From assembly GCA_902541175.1 (NCBI GenBank), contig CACBPP010000004.1, positions 1 through 64,000 of the forward strand: a DNA stretch of 64,000 bases, written 5' to 3'. The notes under the pieces were generated by a model, which saw nothing but the letters and a program-made list of their open reading frames with translations, was not told the origin of the DNA and searched no databases. Made by a program: the position numbers and the translations under genes. Of this stretch, positions 37,017-48,541 are shown piece after piece. Each line of letters begins with the position of its first letter. Positions within the stretch are counted from its first letter, which is position 1. Source of the DNA: an uncultured SAR86 cluster bacterium (GTDB taxonomy: Bacteria; Pseudomonadota; Gammaproteobacteria; Magnimaribacterales; D2472).

Positions 37017-39980
37017 ATGATTTTTAACTCTATCAAAAAAACAACTTTAATATTATCAACATTTATACTCGTAGCATGTGGCGGGGGTGGCGATACAAGT
37101 ATTGTATCACCTGGTGAATTAGGATCTTTAGATGATCCTACTGGTGGCGGTGGTTCAGGCGGCGCTGGCAGTAATATTCGTTCTGGAGTGTGTCCAGAAT
37201 CTCCGTTTATAACAAATGGATCCCCAGTTGCAGGAAACACAGTTTGTGCAATTCAAGGACCTATTACGAGTGACCTTACTCTAACAGCTGACGTTATGTA
37301 TAGAATGCTTGGAAAGGTTGATGTTGGTGTCGACATGGGTGGTGATGGAACAAAATCAGGTGGTGTTTCAGCTATATTAACAATACCTGCTGATGCTGTG
37401 ATCTTAGGAAAAGTTTCTCAGGATTATCTTGTTGTTAACAGGGGTTCAAAAATCATAGCTAATGGTACACAATCAAAACCAATTAGATTTACACACAATA
37501 CTGCAATTGAAGGCACAGTTGGAGAATTAGAGAGAGGTCTATGGGGTGGCTTGGTTATTCTAGGTCAAGCACCAATCAATAAGTGTTCAAACGATGTAAG
37601 AGGTACTGCAGAGTGTGAAAGAGTTGTTGAGGGTTCAAACGCACTAATGGGCGGCGCTAACAAAAATGATAATTCAGGTAAATTAAATTTTGTGAGAGTT
37701 GAATACGCAGGATATGAGATTTTTCCAGGCAATGAATTAAATGGCATAACTTTTGGTGGTGTTGGTGATGCTACAGAAGTCGATTTTGTTCAAGTTCATA
37801 ACAACCAAGATGATTGTGTTGAGTTTTTTGGTGGCACTGTCAATGTTAAGCATCTAATTTGCACAAATGCTGGTGATGACAATCTCGATATCGATTGGGG
37901 ATATCAAGGAAAAATGCAATTTGTAGTTGTTAAACAATCTTCAGATGCAAGTGATCACGTAGTAGAGTCAGATAATACTAACTCAGATAGCTCAGTTGGC
38001 TATCTTACAGAACCAAGATCACGTCCTATGGTTTCAAATTTTACATTTTTAGCTCAAGGTGCTGATGAACCTCTAAAATATAAAGAGGGAGTTTCTGGTA
38101 TTTACATTAATGGTATTGTAAAAAATAACGTATCTCAAAATCTTATTGAATCTACTAATATTGAGACTATCCAAGATGGCGCCATAACACCAAAAATTCA
38201 GCATCACTCCGTCTTTATGGATGCTGCAGGTGATACATCTCCTTTTAAGGCTGATACCTCTTCTAGTGGAGTAACCGCAGAACAATTAGAGGCTTCAATT
38301 AAAGAAAGAGCAACAGATTTAGTAATTGGAACAAATACTCTTGTTTCAGGATTCTTTTTAGGTGATAACGAGAGTGCGGTCACTTCTGCTTTTGATGTAA
38401 CAAAAGTTCAGGGTATGTGTGCAGTTGGACCTCATGCTGCAGGAACACCTACAGATTTATGTCCAACTTATAGCTCAAAAGAGGAGAGATATATTGTTGA
38501 TACTTGGTTTTCAGCTACTAACTATATTGGAGCATTTTCCCCTGGGTCTGATATAGAAAACAACTGGGCTTCTGGTTGGACTTTAGGATTATTCACAGAT
38601 CCTGAATGTCCAGCTGGAACGCTCGAATCAGAGGTGCTCCTAGGAAGGAAGGTATGTTCATTATCTGGAGTTCTAACAACTGATTTAACTTTAGTTGCTG
38701 GAAACTATTATAAATTGGATGGCAAGGTTGCTGTAGGTATTGATATGGGATCAGATGGAACAAAAACAGGTGGCGCTAGTGCTACATTAACAATTGAACC
38801 TGGTGTTACTGTTTTTGGAGAATCTGGAAACGATTATTTGGTTGTCACAAGAGGTTCTAAAATTAACGCAGTTGGAACTTCATCCGCACCAATTATTATG
38901 ACTGGTAGACAGGATATTTTAGGTGAAGCAGATATTGTTAATACAAGAGGTTTATGGGGCGGATTAGTTTTGCTTGGAAAATCTCCTATCAATAAATGCT
39001 CATTCTCAACACCAGGTACTTCATCAACAGCTGGAACAAGAGTTAACCCTTGTGAAAAAGACGTTGAAGGATCCGTTGGAGATACTATGGGTGGTGAAAT
39101 TCCAACTGATAGTAGCGGAACTTTAAAATATGTAAGAGTACAATACGCAGGATATGAAGTTTTTCCTGGTAACGAACTTAATGGAATAACATTCGGTGGT
39201 GTTGGGAGTGGAACAGATGTTTCATATATACAAGTCCATAACAACGCTGATGATTGTGTTGAATTTTTTGGTGGAACTGTCGATGTTAAGTACCTCGTTT
39301 GTACAGGTGCTGATGATGATAACTTAGATATTGACTGGGGTTATCAAGGTAGACTTCAATATGTAATTGTCCAACAATCCAATGATAAAGGCGACCATAT
39401 TGTAGAGTCAGATAATACAAACGCTGATAAGGCAGTTGGTTATTTGACTGAACCAAGATCTAATGCAGTTGTCTCAAACTTTACTTTCATTTCAAAAGGA
39501 TTTGATGATGTTTTCAAGCTTAAGGAAGGTGTCTCAGGCCAATATTTAAATGGAGTTGCAATAGTAAACAGTGCTGTAACAGGCCGAACCACAAATTGCA
39601 TCGAAACAACATTCTTAGAAACAGTTCAAGCAGGAGCTGTTACGCCAACATTCTCAATGAATTCAGTTGCAATGGATTGTCCTGGTTACATAAAAACAGA
39701 TGCATCAGAGGGTGGAGCAACTATTGCACAGGTAGATGCGATCGTTAAAGCAGGATCAAATAATCTTTATGGCGCTAATTCTGGAGGTGGTTCATACGTA
39801 AATACTCTTACTGGAGTCGTTAATGGAACCGCAGAGTCAGCGGCAACCGTAACCGCAATACCAGATGCATATAACACTGACAGCTGGTTTACAACACCAA
39901 CATATATAGGGGCCGTTAGCAGCGCTACTGATACTTGGTATAAGAACTGGACTTTGTCTGGAACTATAGAAGTTCAATAA
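37017..39980 (+). CDS. Large outer-membrane-type lipoprotein with internal duplication
   Basis: Lipobox ILVACGGGG; two ~450-aa homologous halves (YAGYEIFPGNELNGITFGGVG.../YAGYEVFPGNELNGITFGGVG...); ATG at 37017 better placed relative to SD GGAGG than track start 37008. Confidence 0.8.
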   Translation: MIFNSIKKTTLILSTFILVACGGGGDTSIVSPGELGSLDDPTGGGGSGGAGSNIRSGVCPESPFITNGSPVAGNTVCAIQGPITSDLTLTADVMYRMLGKVDVGVDMGGDGTKSGGVSAILTIPADAVILGKVSQDYLVVNRGSKIIANGTQSKPIRFTHNTAIEGTVGELERGLWGGLVILGQAPINKCSNDVRGTAECERVVEGSNALMGGANKNDNSGKLNFVRVEYAGYEIFPGNELNGITFGGVGDATEVDFVQVHNNQDDCVEFFGGTVNVKHLICTNAGDDNLDIDWGYQGKMQFVVVKQSSDASDHVVESDNTNSDSSVGYLTEPRSRPMVSNFTFLAQGADEPLKYKEGVSGIYINGIVKNNVSQNLIESTNIETIQDGAITPKIQHHSVFMDAAGDTSPFKADTSSSGVTAEQLEASIKERATDLVIGTNTLVSGFFLGDNESAVTSAFDVTKVQGMCAVGPHAAGTPTDLCPTYSSKEERYIVDTWFSATNYIGAFSPGSDIENNWASGWTLGLFTDPECPAGTLESEVLLGRKVCSLSGVLTTDLTLVAGNYYKLDGKVAVGIDMGSDGTKTGGASATLTIEPGVTVFGESGNDYLVVTRGSKINAVGTSSAPIIMTGRQDILGEADIVNTRGLWGGLVLLGKSPINKCSFSTPGTSSTAGTRVNPCEKDVEGSVGDTMGGEIPTDSSGTLKYVRVQYAGYEVFPGNELNGITFGGVGSGTDVSYIQVHNNADDCVEFFGGTVDVKYLVCTGADDDNLDIDWGYQGRLQYVIVQQSNDKGDHIVESDNTNADKAVGYLTEPRSNAVVSNFTFISKGFDDVFKLKEGVSGQYLNGVAIVNSAVTGRTTNCIETTFLETVQAGAVTPTFSMNSVAMDCPGYIKTDASEGGATIAQVDAIVKAGSNNLYGANSGGGSYVNTLTGVVNGTAESAATVTAIPDAYNTDSWFTTPTYIGAVSSATDTWYKNWTLSGTIEVQ

Positions 39981-40017
39981 GGTTGTATTTAAAAACATAT
40001 ATTTAATGGAGAGATAA

Positions 40018-42648
40018 ATGAAATCAAAAAATACATTAAAGTTTCTTAAGTACAACATTATTATTGGATTTTCACTATTTTCAATTTTTAGTGTTTCTCA
40101 AGAAATCGAAGAAGTGGTTGTAAGTGGTTCTTTTATTCCAGATGAAAAAAGAGATACTTCTGAAATTTCTGCGATTCTTGATTCATCTGAGATAGAAAGA
40201 ACAGGAGATGATAATATTGCTATAGCTCTAACAAGATTAACTGGTTTAAGTCTTGTTAGAGGCAAATATGTTTATGTTAGAGGTCTAGGAGAGAGATATT
40301 CTGCTGCAACTTTAAATGGTTCAGGTCTTCCAAGCCCAGAACCGCTTAAAAGAGTAGTTCCCTTAGATTTGTTTCCAACCCAGCTTATTGAATCATCAAT
40401 TGTTCAAAAGACCTACTCAGCAGATATGCCAGGTGAATTTGGTGGCGGTATCATAGAGATTAATACCAAAGCTGTTCCCTCAGAAAGAATTTTAGATCTA
40501 TCTTTTTCATCAGGATACAATTCTGAAACATCCCTATCAGACGGCCTTTTGTATGATGGTGGTGATGACGATGATCTTGGATATGATGATGGTACAAGAG
40601 ATTTTCCGTCATTTGTTCAAAGAGCAATTAATGCTAATCAAAAGCTTGATAGGTCAAATTTCAAAACTTATCAACTTTCAAATGCAGGTCGAGAGTTTGT
40701 TAATTCAGAACTTTGGGTTATTCAAGCAGGTGATGTGCCATTGGATAACTCGGTAAGTTTCACCTATGGGGATGAACTAGATATAGGCATTGATGATATT
40801 CTTGATGATGAATCTGCAACTATCGGTGTTCTTCTTACAGCTGGCGTAAAAAGCTCTTGGGAAACTCAAGAAGGAATCAGACAAACTGGTGATATTCAAG
40901 CTCAAGGAGATGGGAGTTCAATAGTTATACGAGGCAATGATAAGACATTTAAGTCTACTTCAAATGATGTAACTTCATATCTTATGGCTGTTTCAGGTAT
41001 TAAAACAGACTCTGCAGAACTTAAATATACTGGCATGTATATTCATAAAGGTACAAAAGAGGCTAGAACCCTTCAAGGATATGATACCTCTGATTCAGGA
41101 AATGTCAGAGAAGATTTCACTGAGTTTTTTGAAAGAGAGCTTATAAATCACCAACTTAACTATAATTATCTTTTTCAAAATAATATGGAGCTTGACATAA
41201 GGCTTGCTGGTGGTGATGCTTCAAGATATGCACCATACGAAAGAGTAGTCTTCTATGAAGATACTGATGATAGAGGCTTTTATCGTTACGATGTAAATAC
41301 CGGCAGGAATCAAACACAATTTAGTTATGTAAATGATGATAATGAGAATTTTGGTATCGATTTAACATTCCCACTACAACTTGGAGACCAGGAAGTAATT
41401 ATAAAGACAGGGTTTGATCAATCAAATAACTATAGAGACGCACAGGTTAGAAGTTATAGATTTTTAGCTGAGGGTGGACCAATACCAACCGATGGATTAG
41501 ACAACAGAATTGATTATATATTTGAAGATAAAAATTTTGATCCATCAAGATTAATAGTAATTGAAAATACTGCAGCTTCATCGCCAGCAGGTTATCAAGG
41601 CGATTTAGAAATTTCCTCTTTATATTTCAACCTAGATGCTTATTTAAATGAAAATTTTAGATTGGCAGCAGGCTTAAGGTTCGAAGACGGCGAACAAATG
41701 GTAAACACCTATGATGTATTCCAAATTGTTGACAACAATATAGAGAAAGTTATTGATGAAGATTACACTTTACCTTCTTTCACATTAACTTATTTACCTG
41801 AATTTGATGAAAATCTTCAAATAAGATTTGGTCTTTCTCAAACTATTGCGAGACCAACATTTAGGGAGCTATCCCCAACATTATTTATTGATGTTGATAC
41901 TGATAGGGTTATATCAGGTTCTCTATACTTGGAAAATTCTGAAATAGACAATATTGATTTAAGAGTTGAATATTATTGGGGATTTAACCAGTTCTTAACA
42001 GCAGGCTTATTCTTTAAAGATATTTCAAAACCAATTGAAGAAGTTGTAAATGAATCTGGTGACTTAATTATTACTTCATATCAAAACGTACCTTCAGCTG
42101 AAGTTACTGGTTTTGAAATTGAGTATGAAAGAATTTATGAAGATCTATTACCTGATTCAAAATGGGGTAGCACTAAGGAATTTATTTTTAAAATGAATTT
42201 TACTGCTACTGATTCTGAGGTAATTTACAGTGATACGGATACGTATATAAATACACAAGGAAGAGAAGTTAATGCTGCCAGCTTGTTTGCAAATGGAAGA
42301 GATACAAGACTTCAAGGCCAATCTGAAGAAATTGCAAACCTTCAACTTGGATGGGACGATTTACAAAATGGCACTCAAGGAACACTCATAGTTAATTATG
42401 TAAGTGACAGAGTTAGAGCGAGGGGTATTGACGTTCTTCCAGATATATATGAGGAACCGCCACTTCTAGTAGATTTTGTATATTCAAAAACAATTTCATA
42501 TATGGGCAGTGACTCTGATCTTAAGATATCACTAGAATTAAGAAACATCCTTGATGAGGAGTATTATGCTGCAATGGCTGATACTGTTATATATGATCAA
42601 TATAATCTTGGAACTTCATTATCTTTAGGCTTTAAATTAAGTTTTTAA
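40018..42648 (+). CDS. TonB-dependent receptor
   Basis: Signal peptide; [41 protein letters not shown]-terminal [13 protein letters not shown]. Confidence 0.92.
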   Translation: MKSKNTLKFLKYNIIIGFSLFSIFSVSQEIEEVVVSGSFIPDEKRDTSEISAILDSSEIERTGDDNIAIALTRLTGLSLVRGKYVYVRGLGERYSAATLNGSGLPSPEPLKRVVPLDLFPTQLIESSIVQKTYSADMPGEFGGGIIEINTKAVPSERILDLSFSSGYNSETSLSDGLLYDGGDDDDLGYDDGTRDFPSFVQRAINANQKLDRSNFKTYQLSNAGREFVNSELWVIQAGDVPLDNSVSFTYGDELDIGIDDILDDESATIGVLLTAGVKSSWETQEGIRQTGDIQAQGDGSSIVIRGNDKTFKSTSNDVTSYLMAVSGIKTDSAELKYTGMYIHKGTKEARTLQGYDTSDSGNVREDFTEFFERELINHQLNYNYLFQNNMELDIRLAGGDASRYAPYERVVFYEDTDDRGFYRYDVNTGRNQTQFSYVNDDNENFGIDLTFPLQLGDQEVIIKTGFDQSNNYRDAQVRSYRFLAEGGPIPTDGLDNRIDYIFEDKNFDPSRLIVIENTAASSPAGYQGDLEISSLYFNLDAYLNENFRLAAGLRFEDGEQMVNTYDVFQIVDNNIEKVIDEDYTLPSFTLTYLPEFDENLQIRFGLSQTIARPTFRELSPTLFIDVDTDRVISGSLYLENSEIDNIDLRVEYYWGFNQFLTAGLFFKDISKPIEEVVNESGDLIITSYQNVPSAEVTGFEIEYERIYEDLLPDSKWGSTKEFIFKMNFTATDSEVIYSDTDTYINTQGREVNAASLFANGRDTRLQGQSEEIANLQLGWDDLQNGTQGTLIVNYVSDRVRARGIDVLPDIYEEPPLLVDFVYSKTISYMGSDSDLKISLELRNILDEEYYAAMADTVIYDQYNLGTSLSLGFKLSF

Positions 42649-42661
42649 TTTATATTTAACT

Positions 42662-42690
42662 AAAATGAGCTACACTTAGTAGCTCATTTT
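42662..42690 (+). terminator. 12-bp hairpin between TonB-dependent receptor and gspC
   Basis: AAAATGAGCTAC-ACTTA-GTAGCTCATTTT; ends 4 nt before gspC ATG. Confidence 0.7.
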
Positions 42691-42694
42691 AATT

Positions 42695-43099
42695 ATGAAT
42701 TTTATTAGATTTAAACAAGTGATAATTACAATTCTGGCTATTCCTGTGCTTTATTTTTTATGCCTTTTATTTATTTCTTTTATTAATAAACCAGTAATTA
42801 AAAATATAAATGTCCCAGATATGACAGATTTTGAATTTAAAAGTAATCAAAATGACATCAGGGATAACAATAATCAAATTGAAAGCCCCTTAACTTTTGA
42901 TTATAAATTAATTGGTTATAGAGCAGGATCAAACAATTCTTCAGTGATTTTAAAAAAAGGCAATAAAGAATTTGTTGTGGCTAAAGGTGAAAAACTTGAG
43001 GATGTCTATGAATTGATTGAGGTCACAAAAGATGAAGTAATATTTCGTAATGAGGAAAAATTATATAAAATTGAGAACCTTGTCGGAAAAAACTTATGA
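42695..43099 (+). CDS. gspC: Type II secretion system protein C-like
   Basis: N-terminal TM; YKLIGYRAGSNNSSVILKKGNKEFVVAKGE resembles the GspC homology region; first gene of gsp operon. Confidence 0.72.
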   Translation: MNFIRFKQVIITILAIPVLYFLCLLFISFINKPVIKNINVPDMTDFEFKSNQNDIRDNNNQIESPLTFDYKLIGYRAGSNNSSVILKKGNKEFVVAKGEKLEDVYELIEVTKDEVIFRNEEKLYKIENLVGKNL

Positions 43100-44943
43100 A
43101 AAAATTATACAAATATAAGCTTCTAGGATTATTTTTATTAGTATTCACCAATTTACAAGCTCAGGATTCCTTTATTTTGAACTACGAAGATGTTGATATT
43201 AAGAAAGTTACTCAAGATATTGCTCAGTTTTCAAAGAAAACAATAATTTTAGATCCAAGAGTAAAAGGTAAGGTTACAATTTATTCAAATGCTAATCTCA
43301 ATAGAAGACAAGTCTGGGATGTATACCTTAGAACAATTCAAGTAAACGGATTTAGCGCGATTTCTGAGGATGGATTTCTTAGAGTAGTCCCTGAAAACGA
43401 AGCAACTAGAGACGAAACTCAGGATTTTTCAGGAGGCGGATTTGAAACTGTTGTTATTCCGTTGATAAATAGATCTACAGAAGAGATTTTACCGATGATT
43501 AAACCAATTACGGGAAGACAATCTCATTTATCAAGTATACCGTCAGTAAATTCTATTCTTCTTGTTGACAGAGCAAGTAATGTTGAACGAATCAAAAATT
43601 TACTTAAAGATTTAGATAAAAATAATACGGCCAAGATATCTATTATAAAACTTGATAATCTATCATCAATAGAAGCTGTTAGGATCTTGGATAGATTAAA
43701 AACACAAAATAATCCAACTATAAATCAATTTGTTGCTATCCCTTTTACACCATCAAATTCTGTTATTTTATCTGCAAATGATTTAATAACTAATAATATT
43801 CTGTCCACACTTAATTCTTTAGATCGAGATGTTACTTCAGATGATTCAATGGATGTGATTTATTTGAAATATGCTCGAGCTGAGGATTTATCTGCAATAC
43901 TAAATTCTATCTCAGGAAGTTTCATAACTGATGCTGAAGGTAAAAAAACAGTAATTACGCATCACGAAAAAACTAATTCTCTTATAATTTCATCAGCTGA
44001 AGATAATTTAAATTCTATAAGAAATATCGTGTCAAAATTAGATATAAGAAGGGCACAAGTTTTAGTAGAGGCTATCGTTGTTGATTTATCAGAAAAAGCT
44101 GCAACCAGGCTCGGTGTTGAAGCAATATATTCTGGAAATGACAAAAACAGTATTCCAGTTGGTATAACAAGATTTTCAGGCACCGGTGCAGATCTTCTTG
44201 CTATAGCAGGAGCTGCTGATGATGAAACTGACGTTACATTAACAACGACTGCAGTGTCCTCTCTATTAAATACACAGGGATTAGTTGCAGGATTTGGTGA
44301 TCTAACAAAAGGAGAAGATAATTTTGTTGGAATCTTGAATGCGATTGCGGATGATACAGACTCAAATATATTATCTACTCCATCTATTCTCGCAATGGAT
44401 AATGAACCAGCAAGATTATTTATTGGTCAGGAAATACCAATTACTACTGGGGAGAGTTTAGGAACAAATAACTCTAATCCATTTAGAACAACATCTAGGC
44501 AAGAAGTTGGAATTGAGCTAGAAATAACACCTCAAATTAATGAGGGAGCATCTGTAATACTTAATATAAAACAAGGCGTTTCTGGTGTTGCTGGAGTTGC
44601 TCAAAGTGGTCTGGATTTGATTACAAATAAAAGAGAAATTGAAACAACTGTTCTCGTTGATAATAATCAGATTATTGTATTAGGTGGATTAATTGACGAA
44701 GATATTCAAGAAGTTATATCTAAAGTACCTTTACTAGGTTCTATTCCAATACTAGGAAGAATTTTTCAATCTTCATCTACTAGCACAAGTACAAAAAATT
44801 TGATGGTTTTCTTAAAGCCAACTATTCTTACAAATTCTGATGTTGCTAATGAAATTTCATTAGAAAAATATAATTATTTCAAAGCAGAACAAGAATTAAA
44901 AAATAATAAATCTATTATTGACCTTACAAAATCTAAAGAGTAG
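43096..44943 (+). CDS. gspD: Type II secretion system secretin
   Basis: N0/N1 domains (FILNYEDVDIKKVTQDIAQFSKKTIILDPRVKGKVTI); secretin domain VLVEAIVVDLSEKAATRLGVEA, GLIDEDIQEVISKVPLLGSIPILGRIF. Confidence 0.95.
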   Translation: MKKLYKYKLLGLFLLVFTNLQAQDSFILNYEDVDIKKVTQDIAQFSKKTIILDPRVKGKVTIYSNANLNRRQVWDVYLRTIQVNGFSAISEDGFLRVVPENEATRDETQDFSGGGFETVVIPLINRSTEEILPMIKPITGRQSHLSSIPSVNSILLVDRASNVERIKNLLKDLDKNNTAKISIIKLDNLSSIEAVRILDRLKTQNNPTINQFVAIPFTPSNSVILSANDLITNNILSTLNSLDRDVTSDDSMDVIYLKYARAEDLSAILNSISGSFITDAEGKKTVITHHEKTNSLIISSAEDNLNSIRNIVSKLDIRRAQVLVEAIVVDLSEKAATRLGVEAIYSGNDKNSIPVGITRFSGTGADLLAIAGAADDETDVTLTTTAVSSLLNTQGLVAGFGDLTKGEDNFVGILNAIADDTDSNILSTPSILAMDNEPARLFIGQEIPITTGESLGTNNSNPFRTTSRQEVGIELEITPQINEGASVILNIKQGVSGVAGVAQSGLDLITNKREIETTVLVDNNQIIVLGGLIDEDIQEVISKVPLLGSIPILGRIFQSSSTSTSTKNLMVFLKPTILTNSDVANEISLEKYNYFKAEQELKNNKSIIDLTKSKE

Positions 44944-44946
44944 GTA

Positions 44947-46446
44947 ATGAGCGATCCTGGTCAAGAAAATATAATAACAGACCTTTTTCCATACGACTTT
45001 GTTAAAGAGAATGAAGTTATTGCAGTTAAAAATGGAAAAGGCATCGTAGTATCATCACCCAAACAAATCTCTTTAAATCTATATAAAGAAATACAAAGAT
45101 ACTTAGATTCAAACTTTACATTTGAACTATGCAAACCTGATGAATTTAATGAAATTCTAACTAGTTCATTTTCTGTGAGTGAACATCAAGATAATTTATC
45201 TGAAGAATTATCTGATGAGTTTGATCTTCAAGATTTCGCTGGCAGCATTAATGCAACTGAAGATCTATTAAGCGGAAATAATGATGCTCCAATTATTAAG
45301 TTAATCAATGGAGTAATAAGTCAAGCTATAAAGAGTAGAGCATCAGATATTCACTTTGAGCCATATGAAGATTTTATAATTATACGATTTCGAATTGATG
45401 GAATTTTAAAAGAAATATTAAGGCAAGATAGTAAAATTGCCTCTGTTCTTATTTCTAGGATTAAAATTATTTCAGGTTTAGATATATCTGAGAGAAGGTT
45501 GCCTCAAGATGGAAGGGTTTCCTTGTCTCTTGGAGATAAAAGTGTTGATGTAAGGGTATCAACTCTCCCATCATCATATGGTGAAAGAATTGTATTAAGA
45601 ATTTTAGATAAACAAGCTGCTCAAATAAATATAGATGATTTAGGATTACCAAAAAAAATTCTTTCTAACTATAAGAGTTCTTTAAAAAATCCAGAAGGAA
45701 TAATACTTTTTACAGGACCTACAGGATCAGGTAAAACAACCACTTTATATGCAGGTTTAAGGTATTTAAGTGATTCATCTCAAAACATTCTTACTGTTGA
45801 AGATCCAATTGAATATACCCTTAATGGAATTGGTCAAACACAAGTTAATACCAAAACAGGATATACATTTGCAAAAGGTTTAAGAGCAATTTTAAGACAG
45901 GATCCTGATGTAGTTATGGTTGGTGAAATGAGAGATATTGAAACTGCTCAAATTGGAATTCAATCAAGCCTTACAGGACATCTTGTATTGTCAACAGTTC
46001 ATACCAATAGTGCTGTAGCAGCAATTACAAGACTAAGAGATATGGGAATTGAATCATTTTTACTAGCCTCTAGCTTAAGAACAATAATTTCACAAAGGTT
46101 AGTTAGACGATTGTGTTCGCATTGTAAATCTGAGAATAAACCAACTAAAGAATCAATTGATATATTTGGATTGGATAAAACTAAATCAGTATATTCTGCA
46201 GAGGGTTGTGATCATTGCAATTTTACTGGCTATCAGGGAAGAATAGCTATAGCAGAATGCATTCAAGTAGATAAAACTTTAAAAGATATGATTCATAACA
46301 ATGACTCTGAAAATGAAATAGCAGATTATGTATTTAAAGATAATCAATCTATTGACCAAGCATCGATTGACTTGATTATTGATGGAGTAACATCTTGTGA
46401 GGAAATAATAAGAGTTAATAATATTAAAGAAGATGCCAGCTTATAG
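44947..46446 (+). CDS. gspE: Type II secretion ATPase
   Basis: GPTGSGKTTTLYAGL Walker A; VEDPIEY; GLRAILRQDPDVVMVGEMRD; CxxC zinc pairs. Confidence 0.95.
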   Translation: MSDPGQENIITDLFPYDFVKENEVIAVKNGKGIVVSSPKQISLNLYKEIQRYLDSNFTFELCKPDEFNEILTSSFSVSEHQDNLSEELSDEFDLQDFAGSINATEDLLSGNNDAPIIKLINGVISQAIKSRASDIHFEPYEDFIIIRFRIDGILKEILRQDSKIASVLISRIKIISGLDISERRLPQDGRVSLSLGDKSVDVRVSTLPSSYGERIVLRILDKQAAQINIDDLGLPKKILSNYKSSLKNPEGIILFTGPTGSGKTTTLYAGLRYLSDSSQNILTVEDPIEYTLNGIGQTQVNTKTGYTFAKGLRAILRQDPDVVMVGEMRDIETAQIGIQSSLTGHLVLSTVHTNSAVAAITRLRDMGIESFLLASSLRTIISQRLVRRLCSHCKSENKPTKESIDIFGLDKTKSVYSAEGCDHCNFTGYQGRIAIAECIQVDKTLKDMIHNNDSENEIADYVFKDNQSIDQASIDLIIDGVTSCEEIIRVNNIKEDASL

Positions 46447-47623
46447 TTACACAGCCATAAACGAAGCTGGAATAAAGAAAAAAGGAATCCTGAGTGCTGA
46501 TTCAGAAAGAGAAGCAAGAAAGCTTGTAAAGGATCTTAAACTCACACCATTAAAAATATCTGAATCAAAGAATTTAGGTAAAACTCTAAGAATTAAAGAT
46601 AAAGAGATTGTTTTAATGACAAGACAACTTTCAACGTTGCTTGAAGCTAGTACACCAATCGTTGATGCGATTGATATTACTTCAAAGCAACTACAGAACA
46701 AAAACCTTGTATATATATTGTTAAATTTAAAAGAGGACCTTATTCAAGGTAAAAGACTTGGTAATTCTATGAAGAAATTCCCTGGAGTTTTTTCAGATAC
46801 ATACATATCCATGGTGTCGGCTGGAGACTCATCAGGAAATCTTGATGTAGTATTTTCTAGATTAGCAGACTATCTAGAGGAAAGTTCATCAATTAGACAA
46901 AAAGTAATATCTGCTCTTACTTATCCATTAATTTTAATTGGATTCTCTATAATTGTTATTATTTCATTATTAGCATTTGTGCTTCCTCAGGTTGTAAATC
47001 AATTTATTAAAGCGGGCGCAGAATTGCCATTTATTACAAAGTTTTTAATTGGCATTTCAAATAATATTGTCCCAATATTATTAGTTTTTTTCATATTGTC
47101 ATTAGGCACATATTACCTTTACAAAAATTACGTGAAAAAAATTGAAAACAGATTATTAATTGATAAAAAAATACTAGGCATACCGCTTTTAGGAAATTTT
47201 ATATTGAATTCTGAAATAGAACGATTTTCCAGTACCATGGAGTTACTTTTAGCGTCAGGAACTAATCTTGATATCTCTTTGGAAGAATGTTCAAAAATTT
47301 TTAATAATCAGTTTCTAGCAACCATTGTTTTGAATGCAAAAAATGACGTTGTTGAAGGAAAAGATTTCATTTCTGCTTTAAAACAAGATGGAGTTTTTCC
47401 AGATATATTTATACAACTTGTTTCAAGTGGTTATAGATCTGGAAATCTTGTAAAAATGTTTAATAAAGTTTCAAATTTCATGAAATCCGAAATTGAAAAT
47501 AAAAGAGCTGTATTTTTATCACTTTTAGAGCCAATAGTAATAATTTTTATGGGCGGATTTATTATGATGATAGTTCTAGCTATACTAATACCAATAATGC
47601 AAATGAATACGTTAGCGATATGA
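46433..47623 (+). CDS. gspF: Type II secretion inner-membrane platform protein
   Basis: MPAYSYTAINEAGIKKKGILSADS; LSTLLEASTPIVDAI; FMGGFIMMIVLAILIPI. Confidence 0.95.
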   Translation: MPAYSYTAINEAGIKKKGILSADSEREARKLVKDLKLTPLKISESKNLGKTLRIKDKEIVLMTRQLSTLLEASTPIVDAIDITSKQLQNKNLVYILLNLKEDLIQGKRLGNSMKKFPGVFSDTYISMVSAGDSSGNLDVVFSRLADYLEESSSIRQKVISALTYPLILIGFSIIVIISLLAFVLPQVVNQFIKAGAELPFITKFLIGISNNIVPILLVFFILSLGTYYLYKNYVKKIENRLLIDKKILGIPLLGNFILNSEIERFSSTMELLLASGTNLDISLEECSKIFNNQFLATIVLNAKNDVVEGKDFISALKQDGVFPDIFIQLVSSGYRSGNLVKMFNKVSNFMKSEIENKRAVFLSLLEPIVIIFMGGFIMMIVLAILIPIMQMNTLAI

Positions 47624-48057
47624 AAAAAAATAACAATGAAAAAGGCTTTACTTTAATAGAATTAATGGCTGTTTTAGTTATCTTGGGTATTTTAGCTACA
47701 GTTGTTGTAGTAAGTGTAGATCCAGTATTTCAAAGAGCAAATCTTGAAAAAATTAGAGCTGATATGGCAAATACTAATAAAGCTCTAGAGTTATATAGAT
47801 TTAATGAATTAACATATCCATCAACATCTCAAGGTTTAGAGGCGTTGGTCAATCCTCACTCAGAATTGAAAAATCCTTTTTTATATCCTGAGGGCGGTTA
47901 TATTTCCTCAATTCCAAAAGATCCTTGGGGTAGAGAATATATCTATGAACATCCTTCAAGACGATCTTTAAAATATGACCTATACACTTTAGGTGCAGAT
48001 GGTATTGAGGGAGGATCAGGTGAGGACGCTGATGTCGGAAATTGGATGCAACAATAA
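47620..48057 (+). CDS. gspG: Type II secretion major pseudopilin
   Basis: KGFTLIELMAVLVILGILATVVVV; PSTSQGLEALV; PWGREYIYEHP. Confidence 0.96.
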   Translation: MKKNNNEKGFTLIELMAVLVILGILATVVVVSVDPVFQRANLEKIRADMANTNKALELYRFNELTYPSTSQGLEALVNPHSELKNPFLYPEGGYISSIPKDPWGREYIYEHPSRRSLKYDLYTLGADGIEGGSGEDADVGNWMQQ

Positions 48058-48541
48058 AGCATATAAGAAAGGATTTACCTTAATTGAAATTCTTGTTGTT
48101 TTAATTATTATTGGAGTTGCAACAACATTAATTACTCTTAACTTCAGCTCTATAGACTCTGTAAAGAAACAAACGAATTCTTTTCATAATACTATTAGAT
48201 ATCTAACAGAAGAGAGTATTGTTACTGGCAGTATAATAGGACTGTATCTAAGTTCAGATTCTCAATATGCAGAATACCTTTCAAATCAAGAAACGAATGA
48301 ACTAAATACAAATTTGAAAAGCGCTTTTTGGACAGATACATCCTCATTACGGAAAACATTTAAGTTTGAAGATGGCTCTGTTATAGAGCTTGTTGAGGAA
48401 AGATTTAATTATCCTACTTTAATTTTTTATCCTTCAGGCGAAAATTCAGGCGGCCGGCTAGAAATATATCACCCAAATTACATTCAAAGAATAGTTGTAA
48501 ATACTAATGGATTAATAAAAGATGAAATCATCAGTTATTAA
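48032..48541 (+). CDS. gspH: Type II secretion minor pseudopilin
   Basis: KGFTLIEILVVLIIIG prepilin motif; position in operon; ATG 48032 preferred over track start 47993. Confidence 0.85.
   Translation: MSEIGCNNKAYKKGFTLIEILVVLIIIGVATTLITLNFSSIDSVKKQTNSFHNTIRYLTEESIVTGSIIGLYLSSDSQYAEYLSNQETNELNTNLKSAFWTDTSSLRKTFKFEDGSVIELVEERFNYPTLIFYPSGENSGGRLEIYHPNYIQRIVVNTNGLIKDEIISY

Noticed and set aside
38834-39244. 136-aa minus-strand ORF inside the duplicated lipoprotein
   Set aside because: Antisense shadow ORF, Pro/Ser-rich, no start signals
47993-48031. Extended gspH start overlapping gspG
   Set aside because: Would put extra residues ahead of the prepilin leader; ATG at 48032 gives a normal leader
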